Position numbers and translations under genes: made by a program
Shown here: one piece after another, positions 36,042 through 44,537 of the stretch
Layout of the letters: each line of letters begins with the position of its first letter
How positions within the stretch are numbered: position 1 is the stretch's first letter
Assembly: GCA_008015505.1 (NCBI GenBank)
Contig: SSFR01000019.1
Span: 22,006 to 86,005, forward strand
From: Pedobacter sp.
Lineage (GTDB): Bacteria; Bacteroidota; Bacteroidia; Sphingobacteriales; Sphingobacteriaceae
Reading direction: 5' to 3'
DNA: 64,000 nt
Notes under the pieces: model-generated
What the model saw: only the letters and a program-made list of their open reading frames with translations
What the model was told of the DNA's origin: nothing
Database searches by the model: none

Positions 36042-37217
36042 CTAATAGCCCAATTGTTTAAGCACTCCTTTCCCATCTATCTTATCCTCAGAAGTTCTAT
36101 ACCGTCCTTTCCGAGTATAAAAAGCTAATGTCAAATCGCAACGATTGGTAAACATGCCATCGGTAAGAGGGGGCCTGTCGTTTGCGTATTTATACATCTG
36201 TTCTTCTGTATCAAAAGAATAGGCGTGAATATGTAATCCACGATCATGAATGAGTCGCGCTTGCCAAGGTCGTAGGAGTTCAGGATAATGATTAGGCGCA
36301 CCACCAATGCTCGGCCCAATAAACTGTGCCCCATTATCAAGTCCATATTGAACGTAATCCGTATATGTTTGGAGATCATCACTCGGCATATCACCATCCC
36401 CTAACCAAAGTAAAAAACAAAGGGGCACTCCCGGAAAGAGCTGATGAAGTGTTTTCAAACTAGCCTTAGAAAATGTTTGCAATACCAATTTACCTGCTGT
36501 ATTACCCACATTGACTTTACCATCTTTATAAAAAGATTCAGGTTTTGAAGCATTATTCAACATTCCCAAACGCACAAGTTCCTGATGCAGATCTTGTTCG
36601 ATGTTTGGGAATAGATGGGGTTCCTTAGTTTCGATGTACAAACCGGGACGATGACCATTGTCCTGTAAATCCCGCACATAACTCGATTTTAAAACACCAT
36701 TAGAAAGTGTATCGAAAACCCGCTGACCATTTATATCTCGTTTATAGCAATAACCACGACTGAAATAGACAACATCTTCCAAAGTAACAATATTTTGTCC
36801 CTTGAATTTTTCCCGTGCTAATTTTGAATATACCTGATTAAACCATGAACCAGCATCTAATTGCAATAACTCAGCATAAGTAAAATTCGCCACCGACTGC
36901 TCCTTTCGTTCAGGATAGATTTTATCAATATTTGTTGTTCGCTTTAAACGATCATCATGCAATGCTATCAGAACACCATCTTTGGTACGCTGGATGTCCA
37001 ATTCTAAATAATCGGCCCCAATATTTCGCGCCCAACGATAAGCCGCTTCTGTTTCCTCAGGCGCCCAGTAGGTCGTTCCCCGATGCGCAATAACCACCTG
37101 TGAGGGCACATTATTTTGGATAATCTGGGTAAATGATTTTTTAGGCTTAAATTGTTTTTGCTGAAACGACAAAAGCAACAAGGCACAAAAAAGGAGTTTA
37201 TAGATAGATTGAGTCAT
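36042..37217 (-). CDS. Exported glycerophosphodiester phosphodiesterase
   Basis: 391 residues with an N-terminal hydrophobic signal (YKLLFCALLLLSFQQ). The GDPD TIM barrel has VIAHRGTTYWAPEETEAAYRWARNIGADYLELDIQRTKDGVLIALHDDRLKRTT, with the catalytic HR, the E/D metal ligands and the HD pair; GLYIETKEPHLFP supplies the next acidic ligand. An insertion between the two halves (residues about 115-175) contains the GYCYKRDING segment. Likely periplasmic hydrolysis of glycerophosphodiesters. It is the last chromosomal gene before the prophage. Confidence 0.93.
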   Translation of the reverse strand: MTQSIYKLLFCALLLLSFQQKQFKPKKSFTQIIQNNVPSQVVIAHRGTTYWAPEETEAAYRWARNIGADYLELDIQRTKDGVLIALHDDRLKRTTNIDKIYPERKEQSVANFTYAELLQLDAGSWFNQVYSKLAREKFKGQNIVTLEDVVYFSRGYCYKRDINGQRVFDTLSNGVLKSSYVRDLQDNGHRPGLYIETKEPHLFPNIEQDLHQELVRLGMLNNASKPESFYKDGKVNVGNTAGKLVLQTFSKASLKTLHQLFPGVPLCFLLWLGDGDMPSDDLQTYTDYVQYGLDNGAQFIGPSIGGAPNHYPELLRPWQARLIHDRGLHIHAYSFDTEEQMYKYANDRPPLTDGMFTNRCDLTLAFYTRKGRYRTSEDKIDGKGVLKQLGY

Positions 37218-37613
37218 TTATAAGGGGTAAAACCAAAAGTGTAAAATATAGATAAACAAAAATGGCCTTAAAATGGGTAAAAAAGCCCTTTTATTAAAAA
37301 TGGTCATTCTAATAAATGTCATTATTTACCAGTCTTTTATCGTTTTTCTGCCAGTTTTAGGGTCTTTGCGGCCCCCTAGAAACAATAAAATATCACAATG
37401 AGCCCTAACCTAGCCTTGTTTTTACCATAGTGTCTCTGGTGTACTTAAATTTTAGGCGGTGTATTTAAAACCCTAACATTTTTTGCAACTTTCGTTTTTT
37501 TGAAAAATGTTAGGGTTTATGTTAGGGTTTAAAACCCTAACATTTTCTACACTTTTCGTTTTGCACTTTGATCAAAAACTCTGGACAAATTTTTGGGCAA
37601 GAATACCCTATTT
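37218..37613. other. Junction of chromosome and prophage left end
   Basis: About 400 bases without a gene. The left part (37218 to about 37420) is AT-rich with repeated AAATGG/AAATGTC tracts. From about 37465 come ordered AAACCCTAACATTTT repeats (separate entry). The exact left terminus cannot be set because the right end of the element, and so its partner terminus and the short target duplication, are outside the window. Confidence 0.6.
37465..37566. repeat. Prophage left-end repeats (AAACCCTAACATTTT), probable transposase binding sites
   Basis: TTTAAAACCCTAACATTTT starts at 37465 and again at 37528. Each copy is followed by a related C..CTTTTCGTTTT stretch, making imperfect direct repeats of about 39 bases spaced 63 apart. 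Two inverted copies of TGTTAGGGTTT lie between them (about 37508 and 37520). Arrays of this kind at the outer edge, beyond the repressor gene, match the L1-L3 transposase sites of Mu-like phages. Repressor operators are the alternative. Confidence 0.65.
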
Positions 37614-38090
37614 TTAGATTTTCTTTATTGACTCTGGTCCACGTTCCTCAAGACGAGCTTTAGCCTGCGCTAACGCTTCTCGAAATGCATCAATAGTCGC
37701 ATCTTTACTCTCTAAGTTATTTTTCTGTACTTCAATAATCTCCCTGAGGCTTTTTATTAATATATCTTTTTCTATACAGGGGAAGCAGCTTTTTCTTTCC
37801 GTCATTATAGACTCGGAATCTAAAGTGTCAGATTTTTTTTCTGTAAAATCTTGAGTAGAAGTCACAGGCTTCCTCATCTCACCTCGCCCCATTAAAAGCC
37901 ACTCTACAGAAATTGAAAATAATTCATTTAAAATTAGTGCAATTTCAACAGAAATTTCTCTTCTTCCATTTTCCATATTTGAAATATGACCTTGTGTGGT
38001 TTCCAGCTTTCGAGCAAAATCACCCTGATTAAAACCAAGTATTTTTCTAACTTCAAACAATCTATCTGACATTTTGCTCTGCTTGTTCAT
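37614..38090 (-). CDS. Phage repressor, XRE/CI-like
   Basis: 158 residues from the ATG at 38090. HTH: SDRLFEVRKILGFNQGDFARKLETTQGHISNMENGRREIS, a clear XRE fold, then ALILNELFSISVEWLLMGRGEM, the usual tail of the HTH_3 domain. The C-terminal half ends in a likely coiled coil (IEVQKNNLESKDATIDAFREALAQAKARLEER) for oligomerisation, with no peptidase-type RecA-cleavage domain. It faces the early operon over two TTCAAATGAA operators and is thus the probable master lysogeny repressor. Confidence 0.88.
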   Translation of the reverse strand: MNKQSKMSDRLFEVRKILGFNQGDFARKLETTQGHISNMENGRREISVEIALILNELFSISVEWLLMGRGEMRKPVTSTQDFTEKKSDTLDSESIMTERKSCFPCIEKDILIKSLREIIEVQKNNLESKDATIDAFREALAQAKARLEERGPESIKKI

Positions 38091-38114
38091 ATTTATTTCA
38101 AAATGATAAATAAA

Positions 38115-38154
38115 TTCATTTGAATTTTTAACTTGCATAAAAAATTCAAATGAA
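38115..38154. promoter_or_regulatory. Twin operator sites TTCAAATGAA between repressor and early genes
   Basis: TTCATTTGAA at 38115-38124 and its inverted copy TTCAAATGAA at 38145-38154 are each short dyads (TTCA..TGAA), centred 30 bases (about three helical turns) apart. A weaker third half-match, TTCAAAATGA, starts near 38097. They sit in the divergent promoter region and are the natural binding sites of the XRE repressor. Confidence 0.65.
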
Positions 38155-38163
38155 ATATATTTG
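38133..38163 (+). promoter_or_regulatory. Early rightward promoter, Bacteroidota type
   Basis: TATATTTG at 38156-38163 fits the TAnnTTTG -7 element exactly, with TTG at 38133-38135 as -33 element 20 bases upstream. The right operator (38145-38154) lies between the two elements, so repressor binding would block it. The first ATG follows at 38185. Confidence 0.65.
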
Positions 38164-38184
38164 CACTGTACATAAAACAAAAGT

Positions 38185-38370
38185 ATGAAACTAAAAGATA
38201 TCCTTAAGAAGAAAGAAGTAGGTGATTTGAAGATCGTATCACAAGTAATAGGGATTGACGCTGCCAACGCTCGAGCTGCATTGCGTCGTCCAGGCTCAAA
38301 ATATCATGATAAAGTAGTGACAGTGTTAAGGAATCTAATCCATCATCGTGAATCACTGTATAATAACTAA
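38185..38370 (+). CDS. Small early protein, possible Ner/Cro-like DNA binder
   Basis: 61 residues, basic (KLKDILKKKEVGDLKIVSQVIG, RRPGSKYHDKVVTVLRNLI). Its N-terminal helix pair IVSQVIGIDAANARAALRRPGS looks like a short HTH. It is the first gene of the rightward early operon and divergent from the repressor, the place held by ner in Mu. No firm family was recognised, so the role is by position. Confidence 0.6.
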   Translation: MKLKDILKKKEVGDLKIVSQVIGIDAANARAALRRPGSKYHDKVVTVLRNLIHHRESLYNN

Positions 38371-38397
38371 TAGAAATAAAACTCCCAAATGGTTCAT

Positions 38398-38416
38398 CCT
38401 TGGTTCGATTCCAAGG
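38398..38416 (+). other. tRNA T-arm-like hairpin upstream of the transposase gene
   Basis: CCTTGG (38398-38403), loop TTCGATT, CCAAGG (38411-38416) is a perfect stem with a seven-base loop that fits the tRNA T-arm consensus GGTTCGATTCC. No acceptor, D or anticodon arm can be folded around it, so it is not a tRNA gene. It lies in the leader of the transposase gene. Confidence 0.45.
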
Positions 38417-38450
38417 TGGAAGCACAGTATATAATCAACGCGTCATAAGC

Positions 38451-40643
38451 ATGCAAATCAATACAGGCGACATCATTATCCGTAAGGAAAAAATCAGCAA
38501 GTCAGTATGGCTTTCTGAGTGCCTTGTATTACAAACTTGTGTAGAATTAAATGATGGTTTGTTAAGATATAACAGAAATACGTACAAAAACTCCCTTCCT
38601 CCGACCCACCGCACACGCCCCATCCTGCCTGACAGTGGCAAAGCATGGCGCTGGGCGCGAATCAATAACACATTCTACTACGCCTATGCCAACATCCCCA
38701 ATAGGAAACCCTGTTTTTACAAAAGCATGCTGCCTACAGAAGAAGAGCTAATCAAGCTAGCTGTAGAGGCCGAAAAGCCAAATGCAGCAACATTAGCCAG
38801 TGAATTTACGGCAATGGCTCAGCAAAAAACTAACTCACACGATGTGCATTATTATATGTTCTATTCTGAGCCCTGTTTTAATCAACAAAAAGCGGAACAG
38901 CTAGCATTAGCTACAGGTTTTTGCCGGTTGATTACAGAGTTATTGGATGGAAGTCGTTTTAAAAAATGGTTTAAAAAGAAGGAGGATTTATACGAGAATT
39001 TTACAAAAATCATCGCTCCGCTGGAATTAGAGGGGCTAAAAATCAGCAAGCCAGCTACCTTGCGTAATAAAATAACAGGCTTTCCAGATAGCCCTACTGA
39101 ACAACTAAACTATCTAGTAAGTGCCAAATACGGCAACGATCATGCGCGCTTGGTAGGCACATTCCAGATCATCCACCCCGAAACAGGCGAACTAATGAAG
39201 TTTGATGCCCATGAAGCCATCATGTACGAGGCTTGGATGAATCCTTTCAACGCCAATAAACGCAACAAAATCGATTTATACACCAATGATTATAAACCTG
39301 CCCTGGAGCAGTATGGTTTGCACCCAGTAAGCCACAATGCATTTTGCAAGTATTTGAATCGCTTCGATAACAAAGTCTTAATGAGCAAGGAACGTGATGG
39401 TGACAAACATTTCAACGATACCTATAAACCCTATGTACCAGCCCATCTGGTGCAATACGCTCATACGATGTGGGTAGGAGATGGTTCGGGGACAAAGCTA
39501 GCCTACAGCTACATGCATACCGATCGCAAAACCAATAAAACGGTGCTTAAACAAGCCACTTTGTACCTAGTTCGTATTACCGATGTGGCTAGTAGAATGA
39601 TTATTGGTTATGCTTTTGGCACATCCGAAAGCCCAGACCTGGTGAAAAAGGCCTTAAAAATGGCCATCAAAACAGCCGGTAACATCGAGGCTCTGGAGTT
39701 TTTGAGTGATAATGGATCGGCATTTACGGTGGCTGATGTTAAATCGTCTTTAAATCTAATTTTCAAAAAGGTGAGAAACATTAAACCAGGCAATTCTCAA
39801 GAAAACCCAGCCGAAATGCACGTAAAAATGCTCACAAACATGTGTCGCGGCAATAACAACTGGTTATATAGTGGCTTTCACGCCAATCATATTAACAATA
39901 CGACCAATCCTGACTATTTCCCAAAGCTTAATGAGCTTCCTTCAATGGAAGAAACTCATCAGCAAGTGCTCCTGGCCATCGAAAAATACAATAACACGCC
40001 TTGGGGTGCCGACCAATTGACACCCATTGAGCGCTTTAAAAACAAAAACCCAGAGTGCAAACCAATCGAACCTCGAGTGTTGCGCCATGCTTTTGGCAAT
40101 CGTACGGAAGTGGACTTGAGCTACATGCGTGGTTTTGTCAATGTGCATCAGGTGCAAGGCGATCATATTGCTCATTTCAAGTTTGAAATACCTGATTATG
40201 ATAGGAATATTCACACCATTAGTGAGCGATTGAGTTATCAATCAAACGCCAAGGTAATGGTCTGTTGGGATGAGCAAGCGGCAGATATCTACACCCCGGA
40301 AGGTGCTTACATTTTGACCGCTAAGCGCGCCGAACTAGCTACAAAAAGCACTTTTGAGGCTACCGATATCAGCAACAAAGCACTTGGAAAACATCTGCAA
40401 CGTAAGGTCAACATGACTACTGCAGCGGATGCGATGCGTGATTTAGTTATTGAAAGTGCTGATGTGATGAAATATGGTCATCGTATATATCGAGGCAAAG
40501 CTATCAAGGATGAATATAACCAGGAGATGGAGGAATATTTAGCCGAACAAATACAACAAAGTCAAAACAAAAGCCAAGCCAAAATGCAAATTCTACCTAC
40601 AGCCTTAACGCAAGAACAAATAGCCTTTAACGACTTTTTTTAA
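38451..40643 (+). CDS. MuA-like DDE transposase
   Basis: 730 residues from the ATG at 38451 (an upstream in-frame GTG/ATG would add 17 residues over the hairpin). The rve catalytic core holds D344 (WVGDGSGTKL), D420 (FLSDNGSAFT) and E455 (ENPAEMHVKM), a DD35E triad. PWGADQLTPIERFKNKNPE resembles the Mu transposase C-terminal beta-barrel entry. The N-terminal 250 residues would bind the end repeats. It catalyses integration and replicative transposition with the MuB-like ATPase encoded 13 bases downstream. Confidence 0.92.
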   Translation: MQINTGDIIIRKEKISKSVWLSECLVLQTCVELNDGLLRYNRNTYKNSLPPTHRTRPILPDSGKAWRWARINNTFYYAYANIPNRKPCFYKSMLPTEEELIKLAVEAEKPNAATLASEFTAMAQQKTNSHDVHYYMFYSEPCFNQQKAEQLALATGFCRLITELLDGSRFKKWFKKKEDLYENFTKIIAPLELEGLKISKPATLRNKITGFPDSPTEQLNYLVSAKYGNDHARLVGTFQIIHPETGELMKFDAHEAIMYEAWMNPFNANKRNKIDLYTNDYKPALEQYGLHPVSHNAFCKYLNRFDNKVLMSKERDGDKHFNDTYKPYVPAHLVQYAHTMWVGDGSGTKLAYSYMHTDRKTNKTVLKQATLYLVRITDVASRMIIGYAFGTSESPDLVKKALKMAIKTAGNIEALEFLSDNGSAFTVADVKSSLNLIFKKVRNIKPGNSQENPAEMHVKMLTNMCRGNNNWLYSGFHANHINNTTNPDYFPKLNELPSMEETHQQVLLAIEKYNNTPWGADQLTPIERFKNKNPECKPIEPRVLRHAFGNRTEVDLSYMRGFVNVHQVQGDHIAHFKFEIPDYDRNIHTISERLSYQSNAKVMVCWDEQAADIYTPEGAYILTAKRAELATKSTFEATDISNKALGKHLQRKVNMTTAADAMRDLVIESADVMKYGHRIYRGKAIKDEYNQEMEEYLAEQIQQSQNKSQAKMQILPTALTQEQIAFNDFF

Positions 40644-40656
40644 ACATAAACTAACC

Positions 40657-41598
40657 ATGGATACATTATTCACTGTTTCCGATCAGGAGAAAATTAGCAC
40701 CCTTGTGCTTGCCCTGATGGAACGTAAGGGCTTCAGTTCAGCCAGCAAATTCGCTCAGTCTATTGGCTTTGGGCCGGCAGACATCAGTAACCTAAAAGGA
40801 GAAAAGTGGAAACAAAATCCAAGCTTAATTGGGCCTGAAAAGTGGATTCGCTTAGCTCGTATAGCAGGTTTTAATAATAATGAGACACAGGCTTGGAATA
40901 CCGCCCACACCAGGATGTACAAGCATATTTTCACGCATCTAACCTTATGTAAAAGCCAATCCCAATACCGAATGCTGATAGATGAGGCCGGCTTTGGCAA
41001 AACCTATGCCGCCAAGGAATTTGCCCAAAACCATCCGAATACATTTTATATCGATTGCTCGGATTACAGTAATAAAAATCGACTAATCCGCGCAATTGCC
41101 ACGACAGTGGGTACTAGTACAGCAGGAACCTATGACGATATGCTAGCCGACACACTTTTTGCCCTAGGTAAGATGAACAAGCCGCTATTAATTTTTGATG
41201 AAGCGGGTGAAATCTGCAAAAATGCGGATGCCATTATGATACTTAAACGCATTTACAATCACTTGGAACACATCTGTGGGATGTATCTAATCGGCTCTAA
41301 TGGCCTTAAAAAGGTGATGCTGAACCGCAAACGTCGAGATATTCAGGGTTATCATGAGGTCTTTGATCGCTTCGAGGCTGAGTTCCGGAAATGCATTCCT
41401 GAACCAAATCTTAAGGAAGATCGGGTCATGTATGTCAAAGAAATGGCCAAAAGTATCATGGAAGCAAACGGCGTCAGCGATAGCAGGATCATCAGAAGTA
41501 TCCAAAACGAAATGGTCGAAAATGGAAAATCGCTACGCTTTGTGTATAACAAAATCATTGGATTAAGACTCCAAGCATCCTTCACTGCCAACAACTAA
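40657..41598 (+). CDS. MuB-like AAA+ target-DNA activator
   Basis: 313 residues. An N-terminal HTH region (GFSSASKFAQSIGFGPADISNLKG) is followed by an ATPase: DEAGFGKTYAAKEFAQ is Walker A with K115/T116 and PLLIFDEAGEICK is Walker B with D181/E182. GMYLIGSNGLKKVM is a sensor-1-like strand, and FEAEFRKCIPEP follows. In Mu, MuB picks the target DNA and gives target immunity. Immediately downstream of the transposase, the standard A-B order. Confidence 0.9.
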   Translation: MDTLFTVSDQEKISTLVLALMERKGFSSASKFAQSIGFGPADISNLKGEKWKQNPSLIGPEKWIRLARIAGFNNNETQAWNTAHTRMYKHIFTHLTLCKSQSQYRMLIDEAGFGKTYAAKEFAQNHPNTFYIDCSDYSNKNRLIRAIATTVGTSTAGTYDDMLADTLFALGKMNKPLLIFDEAGEICKNADAIMILKRIYNHLEHICGMYLIGSNGLKKVMLNRKRRDIQGYHEVFDRFEAEFRKCIPEPNLKEDRVMYVKEMAKSIMEANGVSDSRIIRSIQNEMVENGKSLRFVYNKIIGLRLQASFTANN

Positions 41599-41605
41599 TA
41601 CCACC

Positions 41606-41908
41606 ATGACACTGAAATTAAACGACCAACAACTAGAGGCATTATTTTATTACTTCCAGCACAACGTAATCACTGAAACCCCAGATAACGATTTGGAAAC
41701 CATTGCACAAGAGTTGCTTTGCGACATCTTTTTAAAAATGGATCGAAAGCTTAAGACACCCTTTCGCCAGAGTAGTAATCTTACGTTGACACCCAAGGAA
41801 TGCAGAGCATTTAGCTGGCATTTTAAAAATTATTGGGTGGAAGAAGGCTGGCTTTACGAGACCAATGTAGCTCGAAAGCTGATGGCTCAAATCGATCCAA
41901 AATTATAA
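41606..41908 (+). CDS. Early phage protein of unknown function
   Basis: 100 residues, mixed charge, no signal or membrane segment (MTLKLNDQQLEALFYYFQHNV). It starts eight bases after the MuB-like gene and belongs to the early operon. No family is recognised. Confidence 0.6.
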   Translation: MTLKLNDQQLEALFYYFQHNVITETPDNDLETIAQELLCDIFLKMDRKLKTPFRQSSNLTLTPKECRAFSWHFKNYWVEEGWLYETNVARKLMAQIDPKL

Positions 41909-41954
41909 ACCCAGCGCACGTGCCATTGCTGCAGTTCGTAGCTGCAGCTGGGTT
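41908..41954 (+). other. Structured spacer hairpin between early genes
   Basis: AACCCAGC (41908-41915) pairs with GCTGGGTT (41947-41954); two CTGCAG palindromes inside can also pair. The stem begins on the last base of the preceding stop codon. It may attenuate the early operon or shape its mRNA. Confidence 0.45.
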
Positions 41955-41973
41955 CAAACCAATTAACCAAATC

Positions 41974-42399
41974 ATGATCAAAACAAGTAAACCGGAGCAA
42001 TCGAACCTGACTCAAACGCTCGGCATTGACGAGTTGACGGCATTGTATGTGCAGTTTAACGACAAAATGAAGGAAGCAAAAGCGAATGTAGATCGCTACA
42101 AAGCGATGCTGCTGGCTTACGCTCAGCACAACAACGACCTGTTTAACGGCAATTTGTTAACGCTATCGAATGGTGTAAAAATTGAGCGACGCTCGCAGGT
42201 AAAAGCAGAGTTCGCCAAAGAAAAAGTGACACTAAAATGGCTAGAGCAACTTATTGACGAGGGTTTTGGTGAACTGGTAGAAGTAAAATTTACTGACAAG
42301 GAAGTGGCTTCTAGCAAAAGTTCAACCTTGAACCGGCTCATGGGATACATCGATTACAGTGCGGAAATCAAGGAAATTTTGGCTGTGAAGGCAGCGTAA
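41974..42399 (+). CDS. Gam-like phage protein (putative)
   Basis: 141 residues from the ATG at 41974. A long N-terminal helix (LTALYVQFNDKMKEAKANVDRYKAMLLAYAQ) is followed by a compact beta part with GNLLTLSNGVKIERRSQVKAEFAKEKVTLKWLEQLI. The coiled coil followed by a strand with Arg residues and a KWLE helix recalls Mu Gam, the host-nuclease inhibitor, and its place after A and B is right. Similarity is weak, so the name is tentative. Confidence 0.5.
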   Translation: MIKTSKPEQSNLTQTLGIDELTALYVQFNDKMKEAKANVDRYKAMLLAYAQHNNDLFNGNLLTLSNGVKIERRSQVKAEFAKEKVTLKWLEQLIDEGFGELVEVKFTDKEVASSKSSTLNRLMGYIDYSAEIKEILAVKAA

Positions 42400-42454
42400 A
42401 AATCTGGGTAAGTAGATGGAAGTTCTTCTCCTGCTTACCCAACATGATCAAACT

Positions 42455-43099
42455 ATGAAACAACTGATACTCTCATCTAAAAAACTACAGGGCTCCTTGA
42501 CGCTTGTTTATGAAAACGGTGTTTTAAAAAGCTTTGTAAACGAATTTAAAAAGCCTTTAAACGCGATTCAGGAAGCTGGGATTAAACGGGTCTTGCAGTT
42601 CAATTTTGATCAGTTTAATGCGCTTGATTATGCTGCCATAGGCTTGGATTTGGTTTCGACCGAATCAACTGGTGAAAGTTCGAATGGCGGGCAACGCGTA
42701 GCGCTGTTTTGCCAGGAGTATAAGCAGAAATATGGTAACAATTACCTGGTGAGCAAGAAAGACGGTGCTTTATTAAAACAACTGTCGCTGCCAAACAAGG
42801 ATGATTTTGAAAAAATTGTAGTGGCTTATTTTGACTGTGCTGAATGGTGGGCTTCACCCAAAAATATTGGGGGGTTGATTAGTCGTATTAATGAATTACG
42901 CCAGTGGATGAGTGCGCCTCAAAAGGATGCGAGTGCCAAATGGCATTTCCCAGACGGATACAGCAAAACACGTGAGCAAGAATGCAAAACCAATGAGGAA
43001 ATACAAGCCTATTGGAAACACTTGCGTGCTCAGGGTTACCAAAAAACACGGGTTGGGATTGTTGAAACCTGGAAAAAATTATCCATTGAATCTGAATAA
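42455..43099 (+). CDS. Early phage protein of unknown function, 214 aa
   Basis: From the ATG at 42455. Soluble, with a central AEWWASPKNIGGLISRINELRQWM segment and a basic C-terminus. The C-terminal helices (NEEIQAYWKHLRAQGYQKTRVGIVETWKKL) look nucleic-acid binding but no known domain is matched. A possible early regulator or replication helper by position only. Confidence 0.6.
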   Translation: MKQLILSSKKLQGSLTLVYENGVLKSFVNEFKKPLNAIQEAGIKRVLQFNFDQFNALDYAAIGLDLVSTESTGESSNGGQRVALFCQEYKQKYGNNYLVSKKDGALLKQLSLPNKDDFEKIVVAYFDCAEWWASPKNIGGLISRINELRQWMSAPQKDASAKWHFPDGYSKTREQECKTNEEIQAYWKHLRAQGYQKTRVGIVETWKKLSIESE

Positions 43100-43111
43100 T
43101 TCTCTTTGAAA

Positions 43112-43348
43112 ATGGCTTACAGTAGAAAAAACTACCTTCTGAAAGTGAAAGCGGTCTGCGAGCTCTACGATCAAATGCGCAATCCGGATGTACCTATGGC
43201 GCGTACCTACCGCAGGGTGATTTATCCTTCCTTTTACATCAGCATTTGTACATTTTATCGCTACTTGAATGTCAATTATAAAAAGGAACTGCGTGAATTG
43301 GCTGAAAAGCAGCAGCCAGAGAACCCGAGGCAGTATACACTGTTTTGA
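43112..43348 (+). CDS. Small basic early phage protein, 78 aa
   Basis: From the ATG at 43112, with RTYRRVIYPSFYISICTFYRYLNVNYKKEL suggesting a helix-rich, possibly DNA-binding fold. A TTG two codons upstream is an alternative start. Family unknown; it ends the first early gene run, about 100 bases before the membrane-anchored HTH gene. Confidence 0.55.
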   Translation: MAYSRKNYLLKVKAVCELYDQMRNPDVPMARTYRRVIYPSFYISICTFYRYLNVNYKKELRELAEKQQPENPRQYTLF

Positions 43349-43452
43349 GCTGCCTCTCTTTTCTGATGTCAATGCAAGATCCATCTTTAATCGATAAATA
43401 TTTAAATATTATATTTGTATTTGATTAAAATATTCTAATAATATAGGATAAA

Positions 43453-44424
43453 ATGCTTTGGTGGACACGGATAAATTGGGTTACAGGAACTACCATTGCA
43501 GTAGGATTATTTTTTGTCATTTATCTGGCTATCAAGTCCTTTAAGTATCCTGATGATAAAAACAGACAGCGGAATTTGTTACTTCTCTGTCTAATTCTAA
43601 TTCATCAAGTTGTTGCAAGTTACTTTCCAGATAAAAACATCAATATCCCGATTCTTGAACAACATCTATTATTGATTCTTACCAATTTGGGATTTCTGCC
43701 TTTCTGCATCTTTTATGTGAAGGAGGAAATCCGATCAATCAGGGAAGAAGAATCCCAAATACGAGCAATGGATCACGGCCTGGTGGAAAAAGAGTCACGC
43801 ATTCAGACATTGACCGATGCCCTGACAGAGAAAGAGTCCCATATTCAAGCAATGGCCCATGACCTTGCCCAGGGGAATATTGAGATTTCACGGTTGCACC
43901 ATCTTCTTGAAACTACAAAAGCAGAAATAGCTCGAAATCAGAAAGCCGATGCGCTGTCAATGAAAAAACAGATTGCAAAGAAAAATGCTGAAATCCTACA
44001 CCATCGTAACCTTCTTGAGGCCATACAAATAGAACAAAATAATAGTGTCCAATCCGCAAACCAAATAATCACAGAAAAAGACGCTGAAATCCTACAGTTA
44101 CACCAGGTGCTTGAAGCCTTAGGAAAAGTGAATACAAAAGATACTCAACAGCGCAGCAACTCAGAAAAGATGCATGATGATGATGTGTTAAATGGCAAGC
44201 ATAATAAAACTTCTTTTGATGAGGAATGCAGAAAACACCTAACCAAAGCTCAAACGGATATCATCAAGTTAGTCAATGAAGGTTTTACTTATAAAGAGGT
44301 TGCTGAAATGCTCGACAACGTAACTACCGGTTATATAAAAGATACTATGAGTGATATTGGAAAAGAATTAAAAGTAAGGGGAAAGGCAAATATTTTACGA
44401 AAATTGAATAGCCAGTTTCACTAA
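43453..44424 (+). CDS. Membrane-anchored coiled-coil protein with C-terminal LuxR-type HTH
   Basis: 323 residues. Three hydrophobic segments come first (about 10-28, 42-58, 70-89: TTIAVGLFFVIYLAI, LLLLCLILIHQVVAS, LLLILTNLGFLPFCIFYV). Then a long charged coiled coil (about 90-235) built from repeated EKESRIQTL/EKESHIQAM and AEILxLHxLLEA units. The last 60 residues, LTKAQTDIIKLVNEGFTYKEVAEMLDNVTTGYIKDTMSDIGKELKVRGKA, form a GerE/LuxR-like HTH. So a DNA-binding domain is tethered to the membrane. It has its own AT-rich upstream region and is followed by a repeat array that could be its target. No known phage family was recognised. Confidence 0.75.
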   Translation: MLWWTRINWVTGTTIAVGLFFVIYLAIKSFKYPDDKNRQRNLLLLCLILIHQVVASYFPDKNINIPILEQHLLLILTNLGFLPFCIFYVKEEIRSIREEESQIRAMDHGLVEKESRIQTLTDALTEKESHIQAMAHDLAQGNIEISRLHHLLETTKAEIARNQKADALSMKKQIAKKNAEILHHRNLLEAIQIEQNNSVQSANQIITEKDAEILQLHQVLEALGKVNTKDTQQRSNSEKMHDDDVLNGKHNKTSFDEECRKHLTKAQTDIIKLVNEGFTYKEVAEMLDNVTTGYIKDTMSDIGKELKVRGKANILRKLNSQFH

Positions 44425-44537
44425 CGGCTATTGAAGGAAACTGATGATTATTCCTAAAACAAGAAGAATTAAATTTTTAATTAAAAGCAGAAAAGCCACT
44501 TTTTATTTAACTGATATACAGCATGATGCAAAAATAT

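Noticed and set aside
37218..37464. Exact prophage left terminus (TG...) among several TGT candidates
   Set aside because: Cannot be set without the right end and its target duplication.
38340..38450. tRNA gene suggested by the T-arm sequence
   Set aside because: No acceptor, D or anticodon stem can be built around the hairpin.
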